The translations under genes were made by a program, and so were the position numbers. A DNA stretch of 64,000 nucleotides from Sulfurospirillum barnesii SES-3 (GTDB lineage Bacteria > Campylobacterota > Campylobacteria > Campylobacterales > Sulfurospirillaceae): NCBI RefSeq assembly GCF_000265295.1, contig NC_018002.1, forward strand, positions 124,001 to 188,000, read 5' to 3'. The notes beneath the pieces were generated by a model. The model had not been told where the DNA came from, searched no databases, and saw nothing but the letters and a program-made list of their open reading frames with translations. Below, in pieces: positions 55,907 through 64,000 of this stretch; the stretch's first letter is position 1, and each line of letters starts with the position of its first letter.

Positions 55907-55972
55907 GTTTTTTAGCAAAGCTAAAAAACCTACGTTGGCCGCTATGGCGCTAAAGCTGGCCTCTTTCGAGGC
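55907..55972 (-). ncRNA. GC-rich structured element between ilvE and the SPFH gene
   Basis: In an otherwise AT-rich gap of 101 bases, 55907-55929 is a perfect inverted repeat GTTTTTTAGC / GCTAAAAAAC with a three-base loop. 55959-55972 is a second one, GCCTC tttc GAGGC, which on the minus strand has a GAAA tetraloop. The sequence between them is GC-rich. It could be a transcript terminator for ilvE, or a structured leader of the SPFH gene. No known RNA family is recognised. Confidence 0.4.
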
Positions 55973-55978
55973 AGAAAT

Positions 55979-56893
55979 TTAGATATACGTTAAGAGATGT
56001 TTGTAGCTTGGATTACGTCCATAGACTACATCAAAATACGCATCTTGCAACTGTTTTGTTATAGTCCCTCGTTTTCCATCACCAATGATGTAATTATCAA
56101 TGTCTTTAATAGGTGTTACCTCTGCTGCTGTTCCTGTAAAAAAGGCTTCATCAGCAATGTAGGCTTCATCACGAGTGATGCGTCTACGTTCAATAGGAAT
56201 ACCCGCTTCACGTGCCAAATCAAGCACCGTTGCTTGAGTAATACTTTCTAGTGAGGTATCGTTTGGAGGCGTGATTAAGACTCCATTTCGGACAATAAAA
56301 AAACACTCGCCACTGCCCTCAGCAATAAATCCCTCATCATCTAAAAGGAGGGCTTCTTCGTAACCTGCTTCGATGGCTTCGTATTTTGCCATTTGAGAGT
56401 TTAAGTAGTTTGCTGCAGCTTTTGCTTTTCCCATAACGGATTTGACAGGATTACGAGTAAAAGAAGAAATTTTGACACGAATACCATTTTCTAATCCCTC
56501 ATCGCCTAAGTAGCTGCCCCATTGCCAGGCTGCAATAGCTGTCTTTACAGGTGCATGAACATGATTAAGCCCCATAATGCCATAACCTAAATAGATAAGA
56601 GGTCTAATATAGACATTGGAGGTAAAATGATTGGCTCTTAAAAGTTCAATATGTGCATTTTCGAGCTCTTCAAGTGAATAGGTTGCTTTAATACGGGTTA
56701 TTTTTGCAGAGTTTAATAAGCGTTTGGTGTGCTCTGTGAGCTTGAAAATTGCCAAACCATCTTTGGTCATATACGCACGTGTTCCCTCAAAAACACCATT
56801 ACCATAATGAAGTGTATGGGTTAAAATATGTACGTTTGCATCATCCCATGCAACCAGTTTGCCGTCCATCCAAATGTAGCTTGCTTTATCCAT
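55979..56893 (-). CDS. ilvE: Branched-chain-amino-acid aminotransferase
   Basis: 304 residues, fold-type IV PLP enzyme. The PLP lysine is Lys158 in VMGKAKAAANYL. The N-terminal HTLHYGNGVFEGTRAY and C-terminal EAFFTGTAAEVTPI are IlvE signatures. It performs the last step of leucine, isoleucine and valine synthesis. First gene of a minus-strand cluster with SPFH, hisIE and the DUF2393 pair, though the structured gap after it may separate transcripts. Confidence 0.94.
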   Translation of the reverse strand: MDKASYIWMDGKLVAWDDANVHILTHTLHYGNGVFEGTRAYMTKDGLAIFKLTEHTKRLLNSAKITRIKATYSLEELENAHIELLRANHFTSNVYIRPLIYLGYGIMGLNHVHAPVKTAIAAWQWGSYLGDEGLENGIRVKISSFTRNPVKSVMGKAKAAANYLNSQMAKYEAIEAGYEEALLLDDEGFIAEGSGECFFIVRNGVLITPPNDTSLESITQATVLDLAREAGIPIERRRITRDEAYIADEAFFTGTAAEVTPIKDIDNYIIGDGKRGTITKQLQDAYFDVVYGRNPSYKHLLTYI

Positions 56894-56979
56894 TTTTCTA
56901 CCTTCTTACAAGTCGATTTCTAAAAGGATACTATGGTAGCTAAATTTTAATTAAAGATAGTTTTAGTCTGAAAATGCGT

Positions 56980-56985
56980 TATAAT
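56980..56985 (+). promoter_or_regulatory. Candidate -10 element for bcp
   Basis: TATAAT 59 bases before the bcp ATG, with no clear -35. A palindrome GTTTACATGTAAAC (57011-57024) lies between it and the gene, in what would be the 5' leader. Confidence 0.4.
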
Positions 56986-57010
56986 TTCGTGACATAACTT
57001 CATGATTGAG

Positions 57011-57024
57011 GTTTACATGTAAAC
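57011..57024. repeat. 14-base palindrome GTTTACATGTAAAC in bcp leader
   Basis: Exact TTACATGTAA core at 57013-57022 with matching flanks, 20 bases before the bcp start. In the mRNA it would sit just upstream of the ribosome site AAGGA. Confidence 0.8.
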
Positions 57025-57044
57025 ATATAAATAAGGAAAATAGA

Positions 57045-57509
57045 ATGTTAAATATTCACGAACAAGCTCCCTCTTTTAGTCTTCCCAATCAAGACAATGT
57101 TGAAATTTCACTTCGAGATTTGGAAGGAAAATGGGTTATCCTTTATTTTTATCCCAAAGACAATACCCCTGGATGTACGAGTGAAGCGTGTGATTTTACC
57201 AAGGCTCTCCCTGCTTTTGAAGCTTTAAATGCGGTTATTTTAGGGGTGAGCCCTAATAGCCCAAAATCACATCAAAATTTTATTACCAAACACAATTTGG
57301 AGATTACACTATTAAGCGATGAAAGCAAAGAGGTTGCAAAAAGTTATGGTGTATGGCAGATGAAAAAGAATTATGGGAAAGAGTATATGGGCATTGTGCG
57401 TTCAACATTTTTAATTAGCCCAGAAGGAAAAATTGCAAAAATATGGACCAATGTCAAAGTAAAAGAACATGCAAATGAGGTTAAAAGGGCTTTAGAATCT
57501 TTAGCTTAA
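57045..57509 (+). CDS. bcp: Thiol peroxidase, Bcp-type peroxiredoxin
   Basis: 154 residues. Peroxidatic Cys44 and resolving Cys49 are in DNTPGCTSEACDF, the spacing of Bcp/PrxQ with an intramolecular disulfide. It reduces peroxides using thioredoxin. ATG 57045 is chosen because of AAGGA upstream; a longer frame from 57006 would translate through the palindrome and is less likely. The stop overlaps the convergent AsmA-like gene by four bases. Confidence 0.93.
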   Translation: MLNIHEQAPSFSLPNQDNVEISLRDLEGKWVILYFYPKDNTPGCTSEACDFTKALPAFEALNAVILGVSPNSPKSHQNFITKHNLEITLLSDESKEVAKSYGVWQMKKNYGKEYMGIVRSTFLISPEGKIAKIWTNVKVKEHANEVKRALESLA

Positions 57510-60334
57510 TTGCCTAAAGAAATAGGGCATCCTACCCATTTTTCACGCAAGGCATCACTCTTTTTAATGTCTTGTTTTAAAAGGCGTTCAGGTGCTATTT
57601 TATGTTTTATTATAAGATTTTGAATAATAGCATCGGCTCGTTGATGCGCAAGAACGCTCAAGGCTTCAGGGCTAATAGGTACGGTTTCAGAAATTTTTTT
57701 CAGAAGATACTCGTTAATCGTGCCTCTATCAAGCTTTTGTTCAGTGTAACTTTGCGTAAGCTCTTCATAAAGCTCTTTGGAATGGGCTTGAATAAAAAGT
57801 GTCTGAATCGCTTTACTGTAATTTTTTGCCAATGGATTGTTTTTCGCCATTAACGCTTCAAGTTGCACTTTGACATGGTTTTCTTGAAGGGCTTTGGTAT
57901 CAGCAAAGAGATCAAAACTTGGGGTAATGTGTAATTTAAGTTCAGGTTTTTTTTCTAAAATTTGTTGGTAGTTTTCCATCTTCTCTTCTTCTGAGGGTAT
58001 CAGTGCAGATTTTCCTGCTAAAAAATCAATATGGGTTAGGTTTTCTGTCTCAATGCCTAAGATAGAGCCTAAAAGGGTGAATGGCGATGTCACAATACTT
58101 CCCATTAAATTTCCAACAGCACGCCAAACAATACTTGAATAGCTAAATTCAGGACTATTCATATCTCCACTAATGGGCAGATTAAGCTCAATATGTCCTT
58201 GTGAATCTTTTAAAAGTGCAATGGCAAGTCCTAAAGGAAGATCAATAGCATCTTTACTTTCTATTTTTTCACCGAGGGTTAAAGCGTCAAGGTTAATTTG
58301 ATTATCCCCTTGCATTAATCCTTTTCTAATTTTATAGGAGAGATCCATAGAGAGCTTTCCTTCTTGAATCGCATAACCGACAAATTTTCCTGAATACGGT
58401 GTGAAGGATTTCATGTCGAGATTTTTGAAAATTATTTTCAAGGTTGCTCGGTTTTTAAAATCAAAGGGCAGCACGGAGCCGTCTATTTTTGCATAACCGT
58501 ATTTGTCAACTTTCCCTTCTAATGCAAGGACGGATGGTTTGGTTGTTTTTGTATTGAGTGTGGATACGGTTCCATTAAGATTGCTAACATAAGTTGCAAA
58601 AGGGATAGGTAAAGATGCATCTTTAAAATGCGCACTGCCTTGGTTCATCGCCATATTTTCTATCACAATGTGCATAGGTTCTTTTTGAGCGTGCGAGGTA
58701 TTTTTAGGCAATACTATAAGGTGTGAAAAATTGGTACTTTGATCTTTTTTAATATCCAGATTTACATACGGTTTGCGTACTAAAATTTTTTTTACATGTA
58801 ATGAAGAAACAGGAGCATAAACATAATCAATCGCATCCATACGAAAATGCTCTAAATAGAGAAGAATTTGCTCATAATGATCTAAAAGCGTGAATTTTGA
58901 AAGTTCTAAATCACCTTTAAAGAGTACACGAGGTTTTTCACGCAATAGAACATCTACTTTACCTCGCAACGAAAGCAATCCCTCATGTAAAGTGAGTGTT
59001 GTAAAAGGAGTAAGATAGGGCTGGGCTGTATCTAAAGGAAGGGCTTTGGCTTCCAAATCCAAAGTGCTTTGGTGCGTTAAGGGAACATAAGAGCCTTTCA
59101 GAGCAATAGAGGCATTTTTATCCAGCGTTGTTGTGAGTTCGTAGGAGATGGGATGATCGCTTTGATGTGTAATATTAGCAATATGAAGATTAAGTGATGA
59201 AAAAGAGATGGGCTTACTTTTAACATTCTCATCAAGAATAATCAGAGATGCTTGATGAAGCGTACACGACTTGAGTGAAAATTTCCATGCAGGTTTAGGC
59301 GCATTGGATGGTTTGTCTGAGGTGCTTTGTGGAAGCGTTGGATTAAAAAGTGTGAGTAGGGTTGGTGTATACGTATGATCAAGATGGGTTTCTATAAAAG
59401 GGGCATCTGCGATGAGTTTTTCAATGCGTAAAGAGGATGTGTGAAGTTCTGCGTCAATGCCTTCTACTCTAAGCGATGGGAGGGAAACTATTTTTTTACC
59501 TTGATCTAAAAAAAGAATATTTTTTAAATCAACATGTGCTTTTTCAATAAAAAAAAGAGGCTCATCTTTGCTTAAATCAATTAAAAAAGGAAGACGTACA
59601 CTCAGTGTTCCCTCACTCAAATGAGCACGCGTTGGAAGCAGATAGTGCCAAAAAGATTTTAGTGCTAAATCATGAACCAACAGTTCCCCATGAAGCCTTA
59701 AAGGCTCAATAGAAAGACTGCTAGCAAGAGAGATTTTTTCTTCATTTTCTAAGGCGATTTTGAGTGCATGAATGCTTAAATCATCTTTGTAAAAACTCAG
59801 AGTGTTGATGACATAATTGATGGGCGAAAAGCTCACGTGAAAAGGTTTTTCATGGCGTGCATCCGTAAAATCAATACGGGCATTTTGAAATTCAATATGT
59901 TCAATGATAAGAGGCATTAAAAGATTGGTTTTTGAATATGGCTCTTTTGCGGAGGGTTGTGTCAACAGGCTTAAAAGATTAAGTGTGCCATTGTGATCTA
60001 TACTAAGATCAAGGAAGGGTTTATCCAGCAGAATCGTTTGAATGTAAAATTGTTTTTTAAACAAAAAGAGTGGCTCATAATTGAGATAGAGGTTCTCAAT
60101 GCGACTTACACTGGTGTTGCTAGAGTCTTTTAGAATGAGATTGTTTACATGTAATTCAAAGGTGAAAGGGTTGAAATGTACTTTTTCAATCTCTATTGGG
60201 AGGCTTGTTTTCTCTTTTAAAAGCAAAGGAAGTTGATTTTTTATCCACCATGGAATGATAATAAAACCACTTAACGTGTAAAACAGTGAAAGTGAAATGA
60301 GCCAAAAGAGTAGGAATTTAAAAGGTTTTTTCAT
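57506..60334 (-). CDS. Large DUF748/AsmA-like envelope protein
   Basis: 942 residues. One N-terminal membrane helix (about 6-26) is followed by long stretches of beta-strands typical of AsmA/DUF748 proteins, for example NPFTFELHVNNLILKD, LLSLRGKVDVLLREK and LALEGKVDKYGYAKIDGSV. Near the C-terminus an OmpA-like segment (PSFDLFADTKALQENH ... ILLKH-type repeats) may be present. Relatives bridge the periplasm and are linked to lipid transport between membranes; that is inferred. AAGGAG precedes ATG 60334. Internal TTACATGTAA at 58792 and 60144. Confidence 0.8.
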   Translation of the reverse strand: MKKPFKFLLFWLISLSLFYTLSGFIIIPWWIKNQLPLLLKEKTSLPIEIEKVHFNPFTFELHVNNLILKDSSNTSVSRIENLYLNYEPLFLFKKQFYIQTILLDKPFLDLSIDHNGTLNLLSLLTQPSAKEPYSKTNLLMPLIIEHIEFQNARIDFTDARHEKPFHVSFSPINYVINTLSFYKDDLSIHALKIALENEEKISLASSLSIEPLRLHGELLVHDLALKSFWHYLLPTRAHLSEGTLSVRLPFLIDLSKDEPLFFIEKAHVDLKNILFLDQGKKIVSLPSLRVEGIDAELHTSSLRIEKLIADAPFIETHLDHTYTPTLLTLFNPTLPQSTSDKPSNAPKPAWKFSLKSCTLHQASLIILDENVKSKPISFSSLNLHIANITHQSDHPISYELTTTLDKNASIALKGSYVPLTHQSTLDLEAKALPLDTAQPYLTPFTTLTLHEGLLSLRGKVDVLLREKPRVLFKGDLELSKFTLLDHYEQILLYLEHFRMDAIDYVYAPVSSLHVKKILVRKPYVNLDIKKDQSTNFSHLIVLPKNTSHAQKEPMHIVIENMAMNQGSAHFKDASLPIPFATYVSNLNGTVSTLNTKTTKPSVLALEGKVDKYGYAKIDGSVLPFDFKNRATLKIIFKNLDMKSFTPYSGKFVGYAIQEGKLSMDLSYKIRKGLMQGDNQINLDALTLGEKIESKDAIDLPLGLAIALLKDSQGHIELNLPISGDMNSPEFSYSSIVWRAVGNLMGSIVTSPFTLLGSILGIETENLTHIDFLAGKSALIPSEEEKMENYQQILEKKPELKLHITPSFDLFADTKALQENHVKVQLEALMAKNNPLAKNYSKAIQTLFIQAHSKELYEELTQSYTEQKLDRGTINEYLLKKISETVPISPEALSVLAHQRADAIIQNLIIKHKIAPERLLKQDIKKSDALREKWVGCPISLGN

Positions 60335-60446
60335 GGCGAATTCTCCTTGCAATGTTAAATTATTATACTACAAAATGTGATAAACTTTTTGTAAAAGAGC
60401 GCTGTGGTATACTCACTTACAAAATACCTCATGAAAGATTAAGATT

Positions 60447-61532
60447 ATGCTCGTACACATTTGTTGTTCTGTTGATAGCCACTTTTTTTTACAAAAATTA
60501 GCACAAGCGTATCCTTCTGAGAGATTAGAAGCTTTTTTTTATGACCCCAATATTCATCCTTTTAGTGAATACCAACTACGGCTTTTAGATGTGCAACGAA
60601 GTTGTGAACACTTAGGAATTATTTTACATGTCGGTGAATACAACTATACAGGATGGTTGGAGGCGGTACGTGGGTTTGAAAACGAACCTGAAAAAGGCAA
60701 ACGATGTGCCATTTGTTTTGATAACAGGTTAGAAGCAACAGCACAAAAAGCCTTAGAATTAGGGGAGAAAATAATAACAACCACATTACTAACAAGCCCT
60801 AAAAAATCCCTTGCACAGTTAGAAGAAGCGTTAGCTTCTATTGCACAAAAATATGGGCTTGAAAGTCTTGCACCTGATTTTAGAAAAAAAGGCGGTACTC
60901 AAGAACAGTTTGCTCTAGCCAAAGAGAGTATGCTCTACCATCAAGATTATTGTGGGTGTCTTTTTGCCTTGCGTGTACAAAGAGAGCAGCAAGATCGTTT
61001 GGCGGATGAACTGAGTTTCCCTTTACGACCACAAACACTTCCCTCTTCCATTGAAGAGCGTATTGAACTCTATGAAAAAGTAAGAGCATTGGAAGCACAA
61101 AAAGTCCCGTTTAAATTGGTACGTGAAAAATTTTTAAATTATCGATTATTACGTGCGTGGGTGAAAAAGGATGCAGAGGTCATGCCAAGTTATGTTCTTT
61201 TTTATTCTACATGTAAAAAAGAACATGTGAAAACACACGTTGAATTTATCGCACAGGGTGTTGGTTATTTAGCAAAAGAAGAAGCCCGTTTTATTTCATT
61301 ACAGATGTTTAATCAAAAGGCAAATACAGGCTATAAATGTGTGAAAGAGATGTTACAAAATCCTCCGAGTGTTGCGGTAGAATTACGTGTTCGAAATGCT
61401 TTTAAGAGCTTTGAATGCGCTTCTTTAAGCCCACTTGTGGTGCTTGATACGATTGAAATAAAGAGCTATGAACTCTTTATTCAAAGTAAGACTTACCCTG
61501 ACATTAGAGAAAATTTAGTATTAATTAGATAA
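60447..61532 (+). CDS. queH: Epoxyqueuosine reductase QueH with C-terminal extension
   Basis: 361 residues. The QueH core has an adjacent cysteine pair Cys6-Cys7 (VHICCSVDS), the GKRCAICFDNRLEATAQ cysteines and DYCGCLFAL, which bind the iron-sulfur centre. It converts epoxyqueuosine to queuosine in tRNA. Compact QueH proteins are around 200 residues; here about 150 extra residues follow the core, containing no motif I know. Precedes fabZ by 31 bases. Confidence 0.88.
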   Translation: MLVHICCSVDSHFFLQKLAQAYPSERLEAFFYDPNIHPFSEYQLRLLDVQRSCEHLGIILHVGEYNYTGWLEAVRGFENEPEKGKRCAICFDNRLEATAQKALELGEKIITTTLLTSPKKSLAQLEEALASIAQKYGLESLAPDFRKKGGTQEQFALAKESMLYHQDYCGCLFALRVQREQQDRLADELSFPLRPQTLPSSIEERIELYEKVRALEAQKVPFKLVREKFLNYRLLRAWVKKDAEVMPSYVLFYSTCKKEHVKTHVEFIAQGVGYLAKEEARFISLQMFNQKANTGYKCVKEMLQNPPSVAVELRVRNAFKSFECASLSPLVVLDTIEIKSYELFIQSKTYPDIRENLVLIR

Positions 61533-61563
61533 AATATTAGAATTTTGTTAGAAGGTTTTAAAG

Positions 61564-62013
61564 ATGTTAATTGATGTTGTAGAGATTCAAAAAATACTTC
61601 CACACCGCTTCCCTTTTTTACTTATAGATAGGGTAACTGCCTTGCATTCAGGTCATTCTATAGAGGCGTATAAAAATGTTACCATTGGTGAACAAATTTT
61701 TCAAGGGCACTTTCCTGATCATCCTATTTACCCAGGCGTTATGATTATTGAGGGAATGGCACAAGCAGGTGGCGTGTTGGCGTTTAAAAGCATGGATGAA
61801 GAGATGCAAGAGGGCACAAAAGAAAAAGTGGTCTACTTTATGAGCATTGATCATGCAAAATTTAGAAATCCCGTACGTCCAGGAGATAAATTGGTGTATC
61901 AACTGAGTGTGTTAAAACACAGAGGTAACATTTGGGTGCTAGATGCAAAAGCGTATGTCGATGATAAGTTGGTCGCAGAGGCTGAACTTAAAGCTATGAT
62001 TGTGGATAAATAA
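61564..62013 (+). CDS. fabZ: 3-hydroxyacyl-[acyl-carrier-protein] dehydratase
   Basis: 149 residues. Catalytic His49 and Glu63 sit in [23 protein letters not shown]. It dehydrates hydroxyacyl-ACP in fatty-acid synthesis. The gene order fabZ-lpxA is common and couples fatty-acid flux to lipid A. Only one base separates it from lpxA. Confidence 0.96.
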   Translation: MLIDVVEIQKILPHRFPFLLIDRVTALHSGHSIEAYKNVTIGEQIFQGHFPDHPIYPGVMIIEGMAQAGGVLAFKSMDEEMQEGTKEKVVYFMSIDHAKFRNPVRPGDKLVYQLSVLKHRGNIWVLDAKAYVDDKLVAEAELKAMIVDK

Positions 62014-62014
62014 G

Positions 62015-62806
62015 ATGCCAAAAATTCACCCAAGCGCTATTGTGGAAGAGGGAGCATTGCTTGAAGCCAATGTTGAGGTGGGTGCCTTTTGTTTTATCTC
62101 CAAAAATGCAAAAATAGGTGAGGGAACAAAAATCGCTCAGGGGTCGCATATTTATGGCAACACGACGATTGGAAAATATAATGAAATTTTTTCACACGCT
62201 GTTTTGGGGTCCATTCCTCAAGATTTAAAATATGCGGGTGAAGAGGTTGAACTGATTATTGGTGATTATAATAAAATACGTGAATTTACACTGTTTAATC
62301 CAGGCACACTGGGTGGTGGCAGTCAAACTGTGATTGGAAATCACAATTTATTTATGGGGTATGTACATGTTGGTCATGATGTACACATCGGAAATCACTG
62401 TATTTTAGCCAATGCTGCAACCCTTGCAGGACATGTGGAGTTGGGAAGTTATGCTGTAATCGGGGGGATGACACCTGTACACCAGTTTGTAAAAATTGGA
62501 GATTTTGCCATGATCGCAGGAGCCTCCGCACTTTCACAAGATATTCCACCGTTTTGTTTAGCAGAGGGCAATCGTGCTATTTTAAGAGGTTTAAATCTTA
62601 ATGGTTTACGTCGTCACTTTGAACGCCCCGATATTGATGCTTTGCGTGGAGCGTATCGAAAATTATTTGAAGCAGGCAAACCGCTTCAAGAAGTTGCTTC
62701 TACACTTTTAGAGAGTGAAGGCAATGACAAAGTGATACAGATGTGTCGTTTTATTGTGGATTCAACCCGTGGGATTCCATTTGAGAGGAAAAATAATGTT
62801 GAGTAG
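62015..62806 (+). CDS. lpxA: UDP-N-acetylglucosamine acyltransferase
   Basis: A 263-residue left-handed beta-helix enzyme that makes the first step of lipid A. Hexapeptide repeats fill the first two thirds. The catalytic His121 lies in [16 protein letters not shown], and the lower motif [20 protein letters not shown] is standard. ATG 62015 fits the conserved [11 protein letters not shown] start. The end overlaps clpX by 11 bases. Confidence 0.95.
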   Translation: MPKIHPSAIVEEGALLEANVEVGAFCFISKNAKIGEGTKIAQGSHIYGNTTIGKYNEIFSHAVLGSIPQDLKYAGEEVELIIGDYNKIREFTLFNPGTLGGGSQTVIGNHNLFMGYVHVGHDVHIGNHCILANAATLAGHVELGSYAVIGGMTPVHQFVKIGDFAMIAGASALSQDIPPFCLAEGNRAILRGLNLNGLRRHFERPDIDALRGAYRKLFEAGKPLQEVASTLLESEGNDKVIQMCRFIVDSTRGIPFERKNNVE

Positions 62807-64000
62807 AGAATGTAGTTTTTGTGGAACCAAAGAGAGTAATGACACCCGTTTGATTGCGGGAGATGATGTATTTATTTGTGAGCATTGTGTGATTTCTGCG
62901 TACAAGATTTTTTTTGGTGAAATTCCAGAGTCTTCAGCTTCACAGCAACCACAAGGTGAGTCTTTTAACCCAACCGTACTTGCTCCCAAAGAGTTAAAAA
63001 AAGTATTGGATGATTTTGTCATTGGGCAAGATCAAGCCAAAAAGATTTTTTCCGTGGGTGTGTATAATCATTATAAACGTATTTTTAAACAAAGTAGTGT
63101 TGCGGATGATACAGAAATATCAAAATCAAACATCTTACTCATTGGACCAACAGGAAGTGGCAAAACGCTAATGGCACAGACCTTAGCTCGCTTTTTAGAT
63201 GTGCCTATTGCCATTTCAGATGCGACCAGCTTGACAGAAGCGGGGTATGTGGGTGAAGATGTTGAAAATATTTTGACAAAGCTTTTACAATGCGCCAACG
63301 GAGATATTAAAAAAGCAGAGCAAGGCATTGTTTTTATCGATGAGATTGACAAAATTGCACGTATGAGTGAAAACCGCTCGATTACCCGTGATGTTTCAGG
63401 GGAAGGTGTTCAGCAAGCACTCTTAAAAATCATTGAGGGTAGTGTTGTTAATATTCCACCCAAAGGTGGACGTAAACACCCAAATCAAGATTTTATTCAA
63501 ATCGATACCACTAACATTTTATTTGTTTGTGCAGGTGCGTTTGATGGTTTGGAAGAAATTGTAAAGCGACGTATCGGGAAAAATGTTTTAGGATTTGAGC
63601 AAGAAAAACGTACAAAGAGCCAAGATGAAGGACTTTTTGATTTGGTAGAACCTGATGATTTAGTGCATTATGGTCTGATTCCAGAGCTCATTGGACGCTT
63701 ACATGTAAGTGCAAAACTCTCCTCTATTACGAAAGAAGATATGGTACGCATTTTAACAGAACCTAAAAATGCTATTTATAAACAGTATCAGAAACTCTTT
63801 GCGATTGACACGGTAGAACTTACCTTTGAAAAAGAAGCGCTGGAGGCTGTAGCTGAACTTGCTATTAAACGTAAAACAGGTGCACGTGGGCTTCGAAGCA
63901 TTATGGAAGAGATGATGGTTGATGTGATGTATGAACTTCCTGAATTAGAGGGGTATGAAGTGGTGGTTACCAAAGATGCTGTCCAAAAAGGTGAAAAGCC
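62796..64000 (+). CDS. clpX: ATP-dependent Clp protease ATPase subunit ClpX (3' truncated by window)
   Basis: About 401 codons are visible and the frame runs off the end of the window. The N-terminal zinc-binding domain has CSFCG and CEHC. Walker A is [11 protein letters not shown], Walker [13 protein letters not shown]. The ClpP-contacting loop is NVLGFEQ (LGF in place of IGF). Sensor-2 GARGLRS is near the end. ClpX unfolds proteins and feeds them to ClpP. ATG 62796 overlaps the lpxA stop; AGAGGAA is upstream. TTACATGTAA at 63699 is read as Leu-His-Val. Confidence 0.95.
   Translation, partial: MLSRECSFCGTKESNDTRLIAGDDVFICEHCVISAYKIFFGEIPESSASQQPQGESFNPTVLAPKELKKVLDDFVIGQDQAKKIFSVGVYNHYKRIFKQSSVADDTEISKSNILLIGPTGSGKTLMAQTLARFLDVPIAISDATSLTEAGYVGEDVENILTKLLQCANGDIKKAEQGIVFIDEIDKIARMSENRSITRDVSGEGVQQALLKIIEGSVVNIPPKGGRKHPNQDFIQIDTTNILFVCAGAFDGLEEIVKRRIGKNVLGFEQEKRTKSQDEGLFDLVEPDDLVHYGLIPELIGRLHVSAKLSSITKEDMVRILTEPKNAIYKQYQKLFAIDTVELTFEKEALEAVAELAIKRKTGARGLRSIMEEMMVDVMYELPELEGYEVVVTKDAVQKGEK

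Noticed and set aside
703-63708. TTACATGTAA as a binding site of a CRP/FNR-type regulator
   Set aside because: Too many copies, two thirds inside genes of all functions, and the core does not match TTGAT-N4-ATCAA or the NssR TTAAC-N4-GTTAA site.

Overview
The window looks like core chromosome of a free-living member of the Campylobacterota (Epsilonproteobacteria). A Sulfurospirillum-like organism is my best guess, from protein style and gene order rather than from a database match. The DNA is AT-rich, genes are tightly packed, and TTG and GTG starts are common. Three markers support the phylum: a complex I operon in which the NADH-binding subunits NuoE and NuoF are replaced by two unrelated small subunits, a PflA-type flagellar TPR gene directly after nuoN, and an rpmE/rsmE/rsmI/rlmB/hom/trxA/trxB neighbourhood that I recall from Campylobacter jejuni. 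I see no rRNA, tRNA, insertion sequence, prophage or CRISPR array.

Layout. 1-2664: cyclophilin tail, PII protein, S51 peptidase, aldo/keto reductase. 2929-5590: response regulator, histidine kinase and PilZ protein. 5607-8140: polar amino-acid ABC importer (minus). 8436-12285: DMT exporter, ZnuBCA-type zinc importer and a divergent Fur/Zur regulator with a twin-palindrome operator between them. 12282-16401: lipoprotein, endonuclease IV, FadL-like porin and acyl-CoA ligase. 16502-18235: AAA ATPase. 18319-32155: fourteen-gene nuo operon, then pflA. 34605-37509: miaA (minus), a UbiA/MqnP-type prenyltransferase and two small genes. 37540-39466: split PAS + chemoreceptor pair. 39650-41754: moaA and moeA, tail to tail. 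41835-52964: RNA-modification genes, rpmE, hom, thioredoxin system, dapB, purF. 53033-56893: ilvE, SPFH protein, hisIE and two DUF2393-like membrane proteins (minus). 57045-64000: bcp, a DUF748/AsmA-like giant (minus), queH, fabZ, lpxA and the start of clpX.

How the genes work together. The Nuo complex presumably passes electrons from a non-NADH donor (flavodoxin in studied relatives) to menaquinone and pumps ions. The UbiA-type enzyme probably serves menaquinone synthesis. The PAS/chemoreceptor pair and PflA link energy state to motility.

The strongest unexplained signal is the palindrome TTACATGTAA. I count 32 exact copies in 64 kb, where base composition predicts well under one. Eleven lie between genes, several forming extended hairpins at convergent gene ends. 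Twenty-one lie inside genes, read only as Leu-His-Val or as x-Thr-Cys-x. It behaves like a genome-wide iterated palindrome, comparable in kind to HIP1 of cyanobacteria, and its function is unknown to me.
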